A program made the position numbers and the translations under genes. A DNA stretch of 49,616 bases, from NCBI GenBank assembly GCA_022562915.1, contig JADFOJ010000013.1:1-49616 (forward strand), read 5' to 3'. This DNA comes from Planctomycetota bacterium (GTDB lineage Bacteria; Planctomycetota; Phycisphaerae; Phycisphaerales; SM1A02). Shown here piece after piece: positions 7,254 through 15,558 of the stretch. Under the pieces are notes generated by a model, which saw nothing but the letters and a program-made list of their open reading frames with translations, ran no database searches and had not been told where the DNA came from. Numbering within the stretch: position 1 is the stretch's first letter; the number at the start of each line of letters is the position of its first letter.

Positions 7254-8732
7254 CTACTGCAACAGCGCGAGCACGCTCTGGCCCGTCAGGTTGGCGGTCG
7301 CCAGCACCGAGGTGCCCGCCTGGATGAGAATCTGGGCGCGGGTCAGCGCCGCGATCTCGCGGGCGAAGTCCGCGTCACGCACCCGGCTCTCGGCGGCCGT
7401 GATGTTCTCCAGGCCGATCTGCAGCGACCGGATGTTGGTCTCGATCATGTTTCTCTCGAACGCCCCAAGCCGGCCGCGCAAGATCGCGACCTCGTCGATT
7501 GCCGCATCGAGAATGCGGGCCGCTTCCTCGGCCGACCCGCCGATCAGTGAGTTCGCCTGGCCCGACTTGATCGACTCCAGGAAGTACCGGACCCCGTCGA
7601 TCATGGTGCCGCCGAGCCTGCTCTCGGAGACCGACTGCACGCCGACGCCGACCTGCTGGCCGAATGTGATCCGCGGCCCCAACTGGAAGACCGCCCCGCC
7701 GCCGGTGATCTCGAAGGTTCGCTCGACGCCGAGGGTCTGGGCGTAGGCGGGCGAGAGTGTCAGTTGCATGCCCAGTGCGGGCGTGTTCAGTTGAACCTCC
7801 AGCCCGTTGCCGACGGCGATGGTCCCGTTGACGACGGCGGCGACGTCGCGCCCTTCGTCGCGGTCCACCGTCTGGCCGCCCTGGGCGCGCTGCAGCGAGA
7901 AGAACGCGCCGCCGGGCCCGAATTCGCGCACGGAGACGAACTCGCTGGATCCGTACCCGACGGAGTTGAACGTCAGGCCGCTGGTCGCATCCATCGGGTT
8001 GACCAGCGACGCGCTCACGCCGGTCGCATCGCGCAGTGTGTTGATCGCGTTCGCCACGCTCGCCAGCGACGTGCCGGAGAGAAACGAGACCGTCTGGACG
8101 CCGAAGTTGCCGGCGATCTCGAGGGTCACGCTGGAGAGCAGCGCCCCGGGCGCCCCGGTCGTGTTGCCCGACAGGAACAGCGAGGCCGTCTGCGCCGAGG
8201 AGACCACCTCGATCTCGACCGGGATGTGCGTGTTGCGACCGAACTGGGCGCTGAAAATCGTGACGTCGACAATGTCGCCGGTCACGATGCCGGAGGTGAT
8301 GTAGTCCAACGAGCCGTTGAGCAGCTGCAGCCCGGCGAAAGTAGCCACGTTGGAGATCCGGTTAATGGCCTCGATGGCGCTGTTCACCTGGAGCTGGTTG
8401 GCCTCCAGCTCATCGCGGCTCAACCCGGCGCGGTTCGCGGCCTCGACGATCAGTCCCCGGATCGAGTTCAGCAGGTCCGAGACCTCCGCGAGGTACCCCT
8501 CGGTGGTCGCGATCATCGAGCTCGCCCGCTCGGAATTGGTCACGGCCTGGGAGATCCCCATCACCTCGCTTCGCAGCCGCTCCGCGACGATGAGACCTGC
8601 CGGATCGTCCGCCGCACGATTGATCCGAAGACCGGTAGACAGCCGCTCGAGGTGCACGGCCAGGTCGATGCTCGTCCGGGCGAGGTTCGCCTGGGCAATG
8701 AGCGACGGGATGTTCGTGTTAATGCGGGCCAT
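7254..8732 (-). CDS. Flagellin 2
   Basis: A 492-residue second flagellin. The conserved ends are clear: INTNIPSLIAQANLART, LERLSTGLRINRAADDPAGL and NSERASSMIATTEGYLAEV at the N-terminus; ITAAESRVRDADFAREIAAL and a terminal SVLALLQ at the C-terminus. The middle differs strongly from flagellin 1, so the two are diverged paralogues. Its ATG (8732) begins six bases after the csrA stop, inside the same transcript, with no strong Shine-Dalgarno of its own. It is probably translated by coupling to csrA and expressed with the hook operon rather than from a late flagellin promoter. It may be a minor or hook-proximal filament subunit; that role is inferred. Confidence 0.93.
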   Translation of the reverse strand: MARINTNIPSLIAQANLARTSIDLAVHLERLSTGLRINRAADDPAGLIVAERLRSEVMGISQAVTNSERASSMIATTEGYLAEVSDLLNSIRGLIVEAANRAGLSRDELEANQLQVNSAIEAINRISNVATFAGLQLLNGSLDYITSGIVTGDIVDVTIFSAQFGRNTHIPVEIEVVSSAQTASLFLSGNTTGAPGALLSSVTLEIAGNFGVQTVSFLSGTSLASVANAINTLRDATGVSASLVNPMDATSGLTFNSVGYGSSEFVSVREFGPGGAFFSLQRAQGGQTVDRDEGRDVAAVVNGTIAVGNGLEVQLNTPALGMQLTLSPAYAQTLGVERTFEITGGGAVFQLGPRITFGQQVGVGVQSVSESRLGGTMIDGVRYFLESIKSGQANSLIGGSAEEAARILDAAIDEVAILRGRLGAFERNMIETNIRSLQIGLENITAAESRVRDADFAREIAALTRAQILIQAGTSVLATANLTGQSVLALLQ

Positions 8733-8738
8733 GAATGG

Positions 8739-8963
8739 TCACAGCGCCTTGCGCAGCCGGATGCCGTCCGGCAGCCCGTCGAGCCGGGCGGCGTGTTCGT
8801 TCTCCCGCTTGATCGCGTCGTACACCTCCTTGCGGTGCACCGCGATGTGCGGCGGGGCCTTGATGCCGAGCCGCACCTTGTCTCCCCGGATATCGACGAC
8901 GGTCAGCTCGATGTCGTCGCCGATCATGATCGTTTCATCACGCTGACGAGAAAGCACCAGCAC
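8739..8963 (-). CDS. csrA: CsrA translational regulator
   Basis: A 74-residue RNA-binding protein. It begins MLVLSRQRDETIMIGDDIEL and continues VVDIRGDKVRLGIKAPPHIAVHRKEVYDAI, the complete CsrA core with the L4/R6 and GIKAP...HRxE RNA-binding elements. CsrA dimers bind GGA motifs in mRNA leaders. The start is GTG at 8963, preceded by AAGGAG at a good distance. The C-terminus extends about 15 residues past the shortest homologues. It lies between fliW and flagellin 2, the classic genomic context in which FliW sequesters CsrA until free flagellin competes. Confidence 0.97.
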   Translation of the reverse strand: MLVLSRQRDETIMIGDDIELTVVDIRGDKVRLGIKAPPHIAVHRKEVYDAIKRENEHAARLDGLPDGIRLRKAL

Positions 8964-9058
8964 TGCAGGACTCCTTCAGAGTGTGCCCGGCGGGGGCATG
9001 GAAGGCGTAGAGGCGCGAGTCGTGCCCCGACACCGGATTCACCTAGACACGGCCGGTG

Positions 9059-9505
9059 TCACGCCGAGGCGGCCTGAACGGGCGTCTCGACCTGGACGAT
9101 CTCGTGGCGCGTGGTCCATCGCTTCTCGGCAAGGACCACCTGCATGCCACGGCGACCGGCCGCGTTCACCACGAGCGGCCCCTGGACGTTCACCGTCAGC
9201 GACAGGCCGTGCCTGTTGACGATGACGAATATCTGCGCGTCGTCCAGCGACTCCAGCCCGATCTCCTGCATCTGCTCGCGGCGGATCGGGACCTCGTAGC
9301 CCTGGACCCACAGCGTCGGATCGGTGACCACGAAGGCCAGTTCCGGCGATTCCACCGACTGCAGCCAGAGAAACGCGCCGTTGGCGTCCGGTTGAAGCAG
9401 GGCATACGTCTTGTACGCGGTGAATCCCAGCAGGCCTGCCGGGAACGTGATCAGGCGGGTGTCGTCAACATCCACCACACCGAATCGGGTCGTGTTCACA
9501 TCCAT
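9059..9505 (-). CDS. fliW: FliW flagellar assembly factor
   Basis: A 148-residue protein. It shows the FliW pattern ITFPAGLLGFTAYKTYALL, then FLWLQSVESPELAFVVTDP and IFVIVNRHGLSLTVNVQGPLVVNAAGR (given in part). FliW binds flagellin and also CsrA, so flagellin secretion frees FliW to relieve CsrA repression. ATG at 9505 with GGAG eight bases upstream. It follows flgL by about 107 bases and precedes csrA by 95 bases. A short inverted repeat (GACAC-GGCCG-GTGTC, 9046-9060) overlaps its stop. Confidence 0.95.
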   Translation of the reverse strand: MDVNTTRFGVVDVDDTRLITFPAGLLGFTAYKTYALLQPDANGAFLWLQSVESPELAFVVTDPTLWVQGYEVPIRREQMQEIGLESLDDAQIFVIVNRHGLSLTVNVQGPLVVNAAGRRGMQVVLAEKRWTTRHEIVQVETPVQAASA

Positions 9506-9612
9506 GTGAAACGCTCCACTACCTCGGCCGTGAGTGCGCCGCGAAAGGGCCGCGGCACGATTGGATTCCCGGAATGTCGATCCGGCCGGGGGATCGACGC
9601 CGGGTCGGCGTG

Positions 9613-11592
9613 CTAGCCGAGAAAGTCCAGCAGGCTCAATGACGTCACCTGGCTGGCCGTCAGGAGTCCCGCCTGGAGCTGCTGCTGCAGCGTCGCAAAG
9701 CGAAGCGACGCCTCCGTGAAATCCAGATCCTGAACCTGGCTCCTCAGTGACATGTCCTGGATCCTCAGGTCCTCTTCACGAAACACGGCATCGGCAACCC
9801 GGCGGCTGCGAATGCCGACATCGGCCCGCGCTTCCGTGACCTGGCTGATGTCGCCGTCAAAGCGATCCGCTGCAAGGGTGATGCCACGCTCGTCGTCGGT
9901 TAACAAGGCGTCTCGCAGACGAATCAGGTGGGTGAAGACGCTCTCGACGGCAACCGTTGCGCGATCCTCGCTGGTCAACGTTGCGCCCGTGGTGGAGCCG
10001 AGCAGTCCCAGGTCCTCCGCGGCGAATGATCCGTTCAGCGCGGTGATCGAGGTGTCGCCCACGCCGACGGTCCCGTCGGTGATGGTGATCCCGTTGCCGT
10101 CGGCGGCAAGCCCCGCCGTCAGGGGCAGGCCGGCGATCGTCGCGGCATCGTCAATGGCAGCCAGGACGTCACCCACGCTCTCGGCGCCCGCGAGATCGAT
10201 GTCGAGCGTGCTGCCGTCCTTCATGGTGATGCGGAAGTCGAGGTCGTCGGCGGGGTCCGGCAGCCCCGTGACCGGATCGACGCTGCCGGTCTTTATCTGG
10301 ATGCCCAGCCCGTTGTTGAAGTCTTCGAGGCGGGTCCACGCCGCCAGCGTGCGCACGCCGAGCTCGGTCGCGGTGACACCCCCCGCCACCTCGGCGATCG
10401 ACATCTGCCCGCCGGAGAGCTCGTTGATGAAGTTGAGCCGGTCGCCGGTGTCACTGATCTCGACGCGCACGCCGAGACCAAGCCCCTCGACGGCGTTCAT
10501 GAGTTCCTGGACGTTCGTCACGCCCGACAGGTCAAGGTCGCGGACCTGCCCGGCATTGCTCACCCGGATCGTCCCCAGCGGCTGCGTCAGCCCCGGCAGA
10601 CTGGTCACGAGCGTCTGCTCCGTGAGGCGGGAATCGATGTCGTTGCCCGTCGGAGGGGGACCACCGACCAGGAAGCCGCCGGTGATGTCCAGACCCAGGT
10701 CCGCCGCGGTGGTCCCTGACGTCAGGTCGGTGATCGTGACGACGACCGTGTTGGCCGATATCTCGAACGAATCACCGGCGGCGCTGATCGCCACCGTCGC
10801 GGTGGCATCGGTGAGCCGGATCTCCGCCTGGAGCATGGCCGCGACGTCCCCGATCGTATGGGCGGTGGTGAGATCGAGAGTACTGATCGTCCCCCCCACG
10901 TCCACGTTGATCTCGCCGAGCGTCACGCCGAGGCCCCGTGCGCCGTTGAGGTCGACCAGCCGGGTGTCGGCGACGAGCGTGGGATCGAGATCAGTGTTGC
11001 CCACGACGCGCGCGCTCGTCGCGCCGAACGCGTCTTCACCTGACAACGTGAGGGGGATCGGGTTGAGCAGTCCGAGGTCGGTGGCGAGCCCGGTACCCTG
11101 GCCGCCGTAGCGGAACCCGCCGAACAGCTCGGTCATCGGCGCCTTGGCAGTCGCGCTGCCGCCGAAGAAGTGCACCTGCTGGAACTGGCGGTTGGAGATG
11201 GCGAACAGCTCGATGAGCAGTGAATCGATCACGGCCGCCTGGTTCTTGCGGGTCTGGGTGTCACTGCCCACGCCGATCTGGCTGGAGGCGATGCCCTTGG
11301 CCTCGATGAGCAGGTCCGTGGCGTCGGCAAGGGCGGCGTCCACGTTGTTGAGAACTGCTCCGGCGTGTGACATGTTCCGCAACCGCTGATCGCGCCGCTC
11401 CACGACGTCGTCGAGGACGCTGATGACGCTCGTGGCGAGCGGATCGTCCGACGCCCGGTTGACGCGCTGGCCTGTGGCGAGCTGGATCTGGGTGGCGAGG
11501 ATGCTCCGCTGGGTGCGCTGGAGGGTCTGGAGCAGGATGCTCGCTGACAGCAGGTTGGGGACGCGGGCGAGGCCGGCGGGAATGTTCGTCAT
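9613..11592 (-). CDS. flgL: Flagellar hook-filament junction protein FlgL (oversized)
   Basis: A 659-residue hook-associated protein 3. The flagellin-like N-terminus has LATGQRVNRASDDPLATSVI followed by helical repeats (MSHAGAVLNNVDAALADATD). The C-terminus has RIQDMSLRSQVQDLDFTEAS and ends TSLSLLDFLG. The usual FlgL is about 300-420 residues. Here the middle (about 160-580) is expanded by several beta-rich repeats of the 'flagellin IN' kind, for example GTIRVSNAGQVRDLDLSGV and DFRITMKDGSTLDIDLAGA. Its start lies three bases after the flgK stop, so the pair is coupled. It forms the junction ring between hook and filament with FlgK. Confidence 0.93.
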   Translation of the reverse strand: MTNIPAGLARVPNLLSASILLQTLQRTQRSILATQIQLATGQRVNRASDDPLATSVISVLDDVVERRDQRLRNMSHAGAVLNNVDAALADATDLLIEAKGIASSQIGVGSDTQTRKNQAAVIDSLLIELFAISNRQFQQVHFFGGSATAKAPMTELFGGFRYGGQGTGLATDLGLLNPIPLTLSGEDAFGATSARVVGNTDLDPTLVADTRLVDLNGARGLGVTLGEINVDVGGTISTLDLTTAHTIGDVAAMLQAEIRLTDATATVAISAAGDSFEISANTVVVTITDLTSGTTAADLGLDITGGFLVGGPPPTGNDIDSRLTEQTLVTSLPGLTQPLGTIRVSNAGQVRDLDLSGVTNVQELMNAVEGLGLGVRVEISDTGDRLNFINELSGGQMSIAEVAGGVTATELGVRTLAAWTRLEDFNNGLGIQIKTGSVDPVTGLPDPADDLDFRITMKDGSTLDIDLAGAESVGDVLAAIDDAATIAGLPLTAGLAADGNGITITDGTVGVGDTSITALNGSFAAEDLGLLGSTTGATLTSEDRATVAVESVFTHLIRLRDALLTDDERGITLAADRFDGDISQVTEARADVGIRSRRVADAVFREEDLRIQDMSLRSQVQDLDFTEASLRFATLQQQLQAGLLTASQVTSLSLLDFLG

Positions 11593-11595
11593 GTC

Positions 11596-13290
11596 TTACA
11601 CCATGTCAAGCAGGGTCTGCAACGTCTCGTCGATGACGGCGATGAATCGGGCGGCGGCCTGGAACTGGCGCTGGAACATCAGCAGGTTGATCACCTCTTC
11701 GTCGAGCGACACGCCGGACACCGACTGGATCTGCGCGTCCAGGCTCTGGCGCACGAGCCCGGCGGACTCGACGGCAAGGTTCGCAGCGCTCGCCTTGACC
11801 GCGAGGCCGTTGACCGAGTTCTGCCAGAACTCGCGAAGACTGCTGCCGGACAGCGCGGTCACGGGGGCATCCTGGAGGTCGGCCAGGGCCAGCGCCGTGT
11901 CGTTGGAGCCCGGCACGTGGCCTGCGCCGGCGGCGAGCATGTTCGGGTTACCGGCGATCGTCTGGTTGATGCCGATGGTCGATGCGGTGTTGCCGGTGAA
12001 GAACGTGTTGACACCCAGCGCCGCGAGCGCCCCGCTGGTGTCGTCGGAGAAACTGATCTCGAACCCGGTCGCGGCGGTCAGCGTGAAGACGTTGCCGAGC
12101 CCCGTGCCCGCCGTGACGTTGGGCACGCCCACCGCGACGTTGATCTCGTTGATCAGGTCGTCCAGCGAGTCCGCGTTGCCGTCCACGTTGATCTGGTGGG
12201 TGGTACGAACGCCCGTCGCGGTGTGTGTCACGTGGATGAAGAAACTGCCGTTGTCGATCGGGAAGTCGAGCCCGGCGTTCACGTTGTTCAGGGTCGCCGT
12301 GGTGTCGTCCACGAGATACGTGCCCTGGACGGACTGGAATCCACTGCGCCCCTGCCCCTGCGAGTGCGTGCGGTTGATCTGGAAGATGAGCTCGCCCGCC
12401 AGCGTGTCCAGATCGGAGATCGCCGGCTCGAGCGTGTCGGAGCGCTGTCGCATGAGGCCGCCGATGCGACCGGAGTCGACCTGGAGTTGCGTGCCGTCGG
12501 CGGCCACGCGAAGGGAGACCTGCAACTGGCCGTTGACGGACTCGGTCCTGAGCTCCAGGCCGCGGTTGACGCCCGACAGGAGTATGGGGACGGAGTCGAC
12601 CAGCACGTCCACGGCGCCGCTGGCCTGCTCGATCACGGTCACCTCGAGCAACTCGGACAGCTCGTTGATGAGCGTATCGCGCCGATCCCGAAGGTTGCCG
12701 GCCTGGCTCGGGCCCTGCTCGGTCTGGGTGATCTGCCCGTTGAGCAGCGCGATGCCGTCGAGGAGGTCGTTGACCTGTATGATCGAGGTTCCCAGCGACT
12801 GGTCGATCTCCTGGACCGTCTTCTGATAGCTCTCGCCCAGGGACGAGAGACGGTCGGCGAGCGCCAGCCCGGTTTCGACGACCAGCGATCGGATGGCCTG
12901 GTCCTCCGGGTTGTTGGCGAGCTCCGAGAAACTGTTGAAGAAGTCGCTGAGCGCGCTGGAGAGATCGTTGTCGGTCAGCTCGTTCTGCAGCGTCTCCAGC
13001 GCCGCGAGAAACCGCTGGTCGATAAGGTGGGCCTGCTCCTGGCTCGAGGCGCCGCGGAAACGGGCCTGCAACGCGGTGTCCACCTCGCGCTTGATCGCCA
13101 TCAGCCGCACGCCGGTTCCCACAAACGCGCCACCGACGATCATCTCGTCGCGCGCGCCGGCCAGATGAACCGTCCGGCGGTGAAAACCCGGTGTCGCGGC
13201 GTTGGCCATATTGTTGCCCGCCACCTGCATCGCCGCCTGGCTGGCGAGGATGGCGGAGCGACCGATCTGCAAGGCACCGTTGAGACTCAT
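11596..13290 (-). CDS. flgK: Flagellar hook-associated protein FlgK
   Basis: A 564-residue hook-filament junction protein. The N-terminal flagellar rod/hook motif is GRSAILASQAAMQVAGNNMAN followed by ATPGFHRRTV (given in part). Next come the FlgK-specific helical region (LSSALSDFFNSFSELANNPE, NLRDRRDTLINELSELLEV) and a C-terminal hook motif (VSLDEEVINLLMFQRQFQAA). ATG at 13290 with GGAG upstream. It sits in the order flgN-flgK-flgL seen in most flagellar operons, 13 bases after the chaperone gene. Confidence 0.96.
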   Translation of the reverse strand: MSLNGALQIGRSAILASQAAMQVAGNNMANAATPGFHRRTVHLAGARDEMIVGGAFVGTGVRLMAIKREVDTALQARFRGASSQEQAHLIDQRFLAALETLQNELTDNDLSSALSDFFNSFSELANNPEDQAIRSLVVETGLALADRLSSLGESYQKTVQEIDQSLGTSIIQVNDLLDGIALLNGQITQTEQGPSQAGNLRDRRDTLINELSELLEVTVIEQASGAVDVLVDSVPILLSGVNRGLELRTESVNGQLQVSLRVAADGTQLQVDSGRIGGLMRQRSDTLEPAISDLDTLAGELIFQINRTHSQGQGRSGFQSVQGTYLVDDTTATLNNVNAGLDFPIDNGSFFIHVTHTATGVRTTHQINVDGNADSLDDLINEINVAVGVPNVTAGTGLGNVFTLTAATGFEISFSDDTSGALAALGVNTFFTGNTASTIGINQTIAGNPNMLAAGAGHVPGSNDTALALADLQDAPVTALSGSSLREFWQNSVNGLAVKASAANLAVESAGLVRQSLDAQIQSVSGVSLDEEVINLLMFQRQFQAAARFIAVIDETLQTLLDMV

Positions 13291-13302
13291 CGTGGAACTC
13301 CG

Positions 13303-13842
13303 TCAGCTCTTGATGTCGAGGCAGAACTGATTCTGCTCACCTGTCACCAGCATGCCGCGCCGGCCGTACACCTTGGCCCGGCCGAGCGCCGAATGAACCG
13401 TTTGTAACAGGCCGCCCATGTGCCGGGCGAGCGCGTCGGCCGCCGTTCGAACAACCGCGCTGGCGGTGCGCACCTCCTTGATCATGGCCCGAAGCTGCGC
13501 GGCAAGCGCCTCGAAGCGCCCCGCCGCCGGCCCGTCGAGCGCCTCGGCGATGCGGCCCATCGACACGGGTTGCCCGGCGTCGGGCTCCAGGCGCTCGGTG
13601 ACGCGGCCGACGAGCACGAGCCGTACTTTTTCGAGCTCGGCAAGGTGCTGCGCGACCGTGTTCTCCTGCTCGCAGATGCTGCGGATCTGCTTCATGTCCG
13701 CGCGCCGGATCGCCTCGCGGTTCCGCTCGATGCACGCGAGCAGTTGCCGGTGGGCCTTCAGTTGACGGTGCAGGTTCTCTTCCAGGAGCGTGATCTCCTG
13801 GTGCAGGTCCGTGGCGCCGGTCGTGTTCGAGGTGTCATTCAT
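13303..13842 (-). CDS. FlgN-like export chaperone
   Basis: A 179-residue, mostly helical cytosolic protein. Its alternating leucines and charged residues (LEENLHRQLKAHRQLLACIE, LAELEKVRLVLVGRVTERL) and its length fit FlgN-family chaperones, which bind FlgK and FlgL before type III export. Sequence identity across this family is low, so position directly upstream of flgK and downstream of flgJ is the main support. The start overlaps the flgJ stop by four bases (ATGA). Confidence 0.75.
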   Translation of the reverse strand: MNDTSNTTGATDLHQEITLLEENLHRQLKAHRQLLACIERNREAIRRADMKQIRSICEQENTVAQHLAELEKVRLVLVGRVTERLEPDAGQPVSMGRIAEALDGPAAGRFEALAAQLRAMIKEVRTASAVVRTAADALARHMGGLLQTVHSALGRAKVYGRRGMLVTGEQNQFCLDIKS

Positions 13843-14228
13843 GGGGTGCTTCCTGGGGTCGTCTCCGGCGGGGCCTTCTCAGGGCCCATGAGCCAGTCGA
13901 CGATGATGTCGATCAGCGGGAACCGCGCGGCGCTGGTAAGCCGGTCGGCAACCTGCTGATCCAGCAGCGGCTGGAATCGCTTCTCCGCAAATCCGGGAGC
14001 GAAGGGAGGCTTCAGGAACGGGCTGTCGTGCATCGACTGGAGGATCGGCATGATGAACGTCGAGGCCACGAGCTGCGCGGCAGCCCGGCGGACGACCTCG
14101 CGGTCACCGCCTTCCGACGCCCTGCTCAGGACGGTCGAAAAAACAGCCTCGTTGCGCCCCACGACGACGGCATCGAACGACGTCGGACCCGCCGTGGGAG
14201 GCGGTTCGATGGACAGCGAGGTGATCAT
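13839..14228 (-). CDS. FlgJ-like rod-assembly protein (rod-binding domain only)
   Basis: A 129-residue protein matching the N-terminal rod-binding domain of FlgJ: AAAQLVASTFIMPILQSMHDS then F-x-P-G-x-x-E (FAPGFAEKRFQPLLDQQVAD). It lacks the C-terminal muramidase of enterobacterial FlgJ, which is common outside gammaproteobacteria. A separate enzyme must open the peptidoglycan. It overlaps flgI upstream and flgN downstream by four bases each, so translation of the three genes is coupled. Confidence 0.82.
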   Translation of the reverse strand: MITSLSIEPPPTAGPTSFDAVVVGRNEAVFSTVLSRASEGGDREVVRRAAAQLVASTFIMPILQSMHDSPFLKPPFAPGFAEKRFQPLLDQQVADRLTSAARFPLIDIIVDWLMGPEKAPPETTPGSTP

Positions 14229-15358
14229 TCGCCGACGATCTCCGCGTGCAGGGCCCCGGTCTTCTTGAGTTCGTAGATGATGGCGATCTGGTCGTCGACC
14301 GGGACCATGAGCTGGTCGAACGCCGACAGCAGATCGAGCAGCCGTGTCGAGTTGCGGCTCTGGCGGCCGGTGGTGTCCAGCCCCGTCCAGCGGCGAAGCG
14401 ATCCCCGGCCCTGTCCCTGGCCGGCCCCGGGGAATCCCGGTAACCCTCCACCGGCGATGCGCGGCGTGATGGGCGAGATCGACAGGCCCTTGTGGGTGAT
14501 CCCCACCGGCGAGATCTCGACGTTGCCGGTGACGACGATGATTCCCTCCCGCTCGTTGATGACGATCCTCGCTTCGGTCCGGATCAACGATGGATCGATG
14601 GAAATGGTCACCAGCGTCGCGATGAATTCTGCGGGGTCGCGGCGCTCCTCCGCGGGCACCAGCACCTTGATCGTCTTGGCGTCCTCCACGATGGCGATCC
14701 GATCCATGCCGTCAAGGGCGAACTCGTCGTTGATCGCCGCCGCAATGGTGGTGGCGACGGGATAGCTGGCGTACTGGTCCTTGAGCACCAGTCCCATGGT
14801 GCCCGCGGCCGTGATGGGGCTCGTACGAACATCGGTAAGCATCTGTCCCCCATTGCGGACGATCCCGCTGCGAGGGTTGTCGCCCTGGATGATCACCGAT
14901 CCCGTCGCGAAGGCCATCGGCATCAGCTCATTGGAATCCGGCAGCGGCAGCCGCAGCGGCGAGACGACCAATCTACCGCCGGCGAGGCTCGTGGCGTTGA
15001 ACATCGTGTCCACGTACACGTTCAGCCGGTCGCCCTCGCGCACACCCGTGGCGGGGAGCTCCATCGTCACCTGCACGATCGCGTAGGCGTCGGCCTCCGC
15101 CAGTTCGGCCACGGAGAGCGCCGCGTTGCCGTAGTTCCGTAACAATTCGCCGTACGGGCGGGCGGCAATCAGCGCCTGGCGGGAGTCGTCACCGGTGCCG
15201 TTGAGACCGATCACGAGTCCCATCCCGGTGATGACATTGTGCTCGTGGCCCTTGATCCGGACCAGTTCCTGGATCGTGGTCGCATGAGCAGTGGTTGCGC
15301 ACAGCGCAACTATCGCGCCGACGGAAGCGAACTGAGAACAACGTCTTATCGTGCGCAT
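14225..15358 (-). CDS. flgI: Flagellar P-ring protein FlgI
   Basis: A 377-residue periplasmic P-ring subunit that surrounds the rod. A signal peptide (SVGAIVALCATTAHA) is followed by the family motifs VRIKGHEHNVITGMGLVIGLNG (in part), GTGDDSRQA, LNVYVDTMFNATSLAGG and MLTDVRTS. The C-terminal STRLLDLLSAFDQLMVPVDD is also conserved. The ATG at 15358 has a perfect AGGAGGT at the right distance; longer frames upstream are spurious. It is the first gene of this operon. The usual partners flgG, flgA and flgH are not adjacent. A palindromic repeat (copy B) lies between it and the divergent glycosyltransferase gene. Confidence 0.96.
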   Translation of the reverse strand: MRTIRRCSQFASVGAIVALCATTAHATTIQELVRIKGHEHNVITGMGLVIGLNGTGDDSRQALIAARPYGELLRNYGNAALSVAELAEADAYAIVQVTMELPATGVREGDRLNVYVDTMFNATSLAGGRLVVSPLRLPLPDSNELMPMAFATGSVIIQGDNPRSGIVRNGGQMLTDVRTSPITAAGTMGLVLKDQYASYPVATTIAAAINDEFALDGMDRIAIVEDAKTIKVLVPAEERRDPAEFIATLVTISIDPSLIRTEARIVINEREGIIVVTGNVEISPVGITHKGLSISPITPRIAGGGLPGFPGAGQGQGRGSLRRWTGLDTTGRQSRNSTRLLDLLSAFDQLMVPVDDQIAIIYELKKTGALHAEIVGE

Positions 15359-15425
15359 CGCGGACCTCCTGTCCCTTTGGCGACTACACCACCCCTTGCA
15401 GAGCAAACGGCGGACCCGAAACAGC

Positions 15426-15531
15426 GGTGTGGCACGGTTGACCCGCCACAGGCGGGTCGGCCGTGTCTTCGAACGTCGCTCCACGGCCGAGCGAGTTCGC
15501 CGGCGGCGAACTCGCTCAACCGTGCCACACC
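15426..15531. repeat. TGGCACGGTYGA palindromic element, copy B
   Basis: A 106-bp palindrome with ends GGTGTGGCACGGTTGA / TCAACCGTGCCACACC. It has internal hairpins CCCGCC-ACA-GGCGGG and GAGTTCGCCGG / CGGCGAACTC, and the family core CGTCGCTCCACGG. It lies in the divergent gap between flgI and the membrane glycosyltransferase, so it is not simply a terminator of converging genes. Confidence 0.85.
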
Positions 15532-15558
15532 GTTCAAACACTGCTAAGCTCGCGTTCC

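Noticed and set aside
15431-15445. TGGCACGG in the palindromic repeats read as a sigma-54 -24 element
   Set aside because: No TTGCA-type -12 element follows at the required distance in any copy, and the motif recurs as a repeat end between genes of every orientation.
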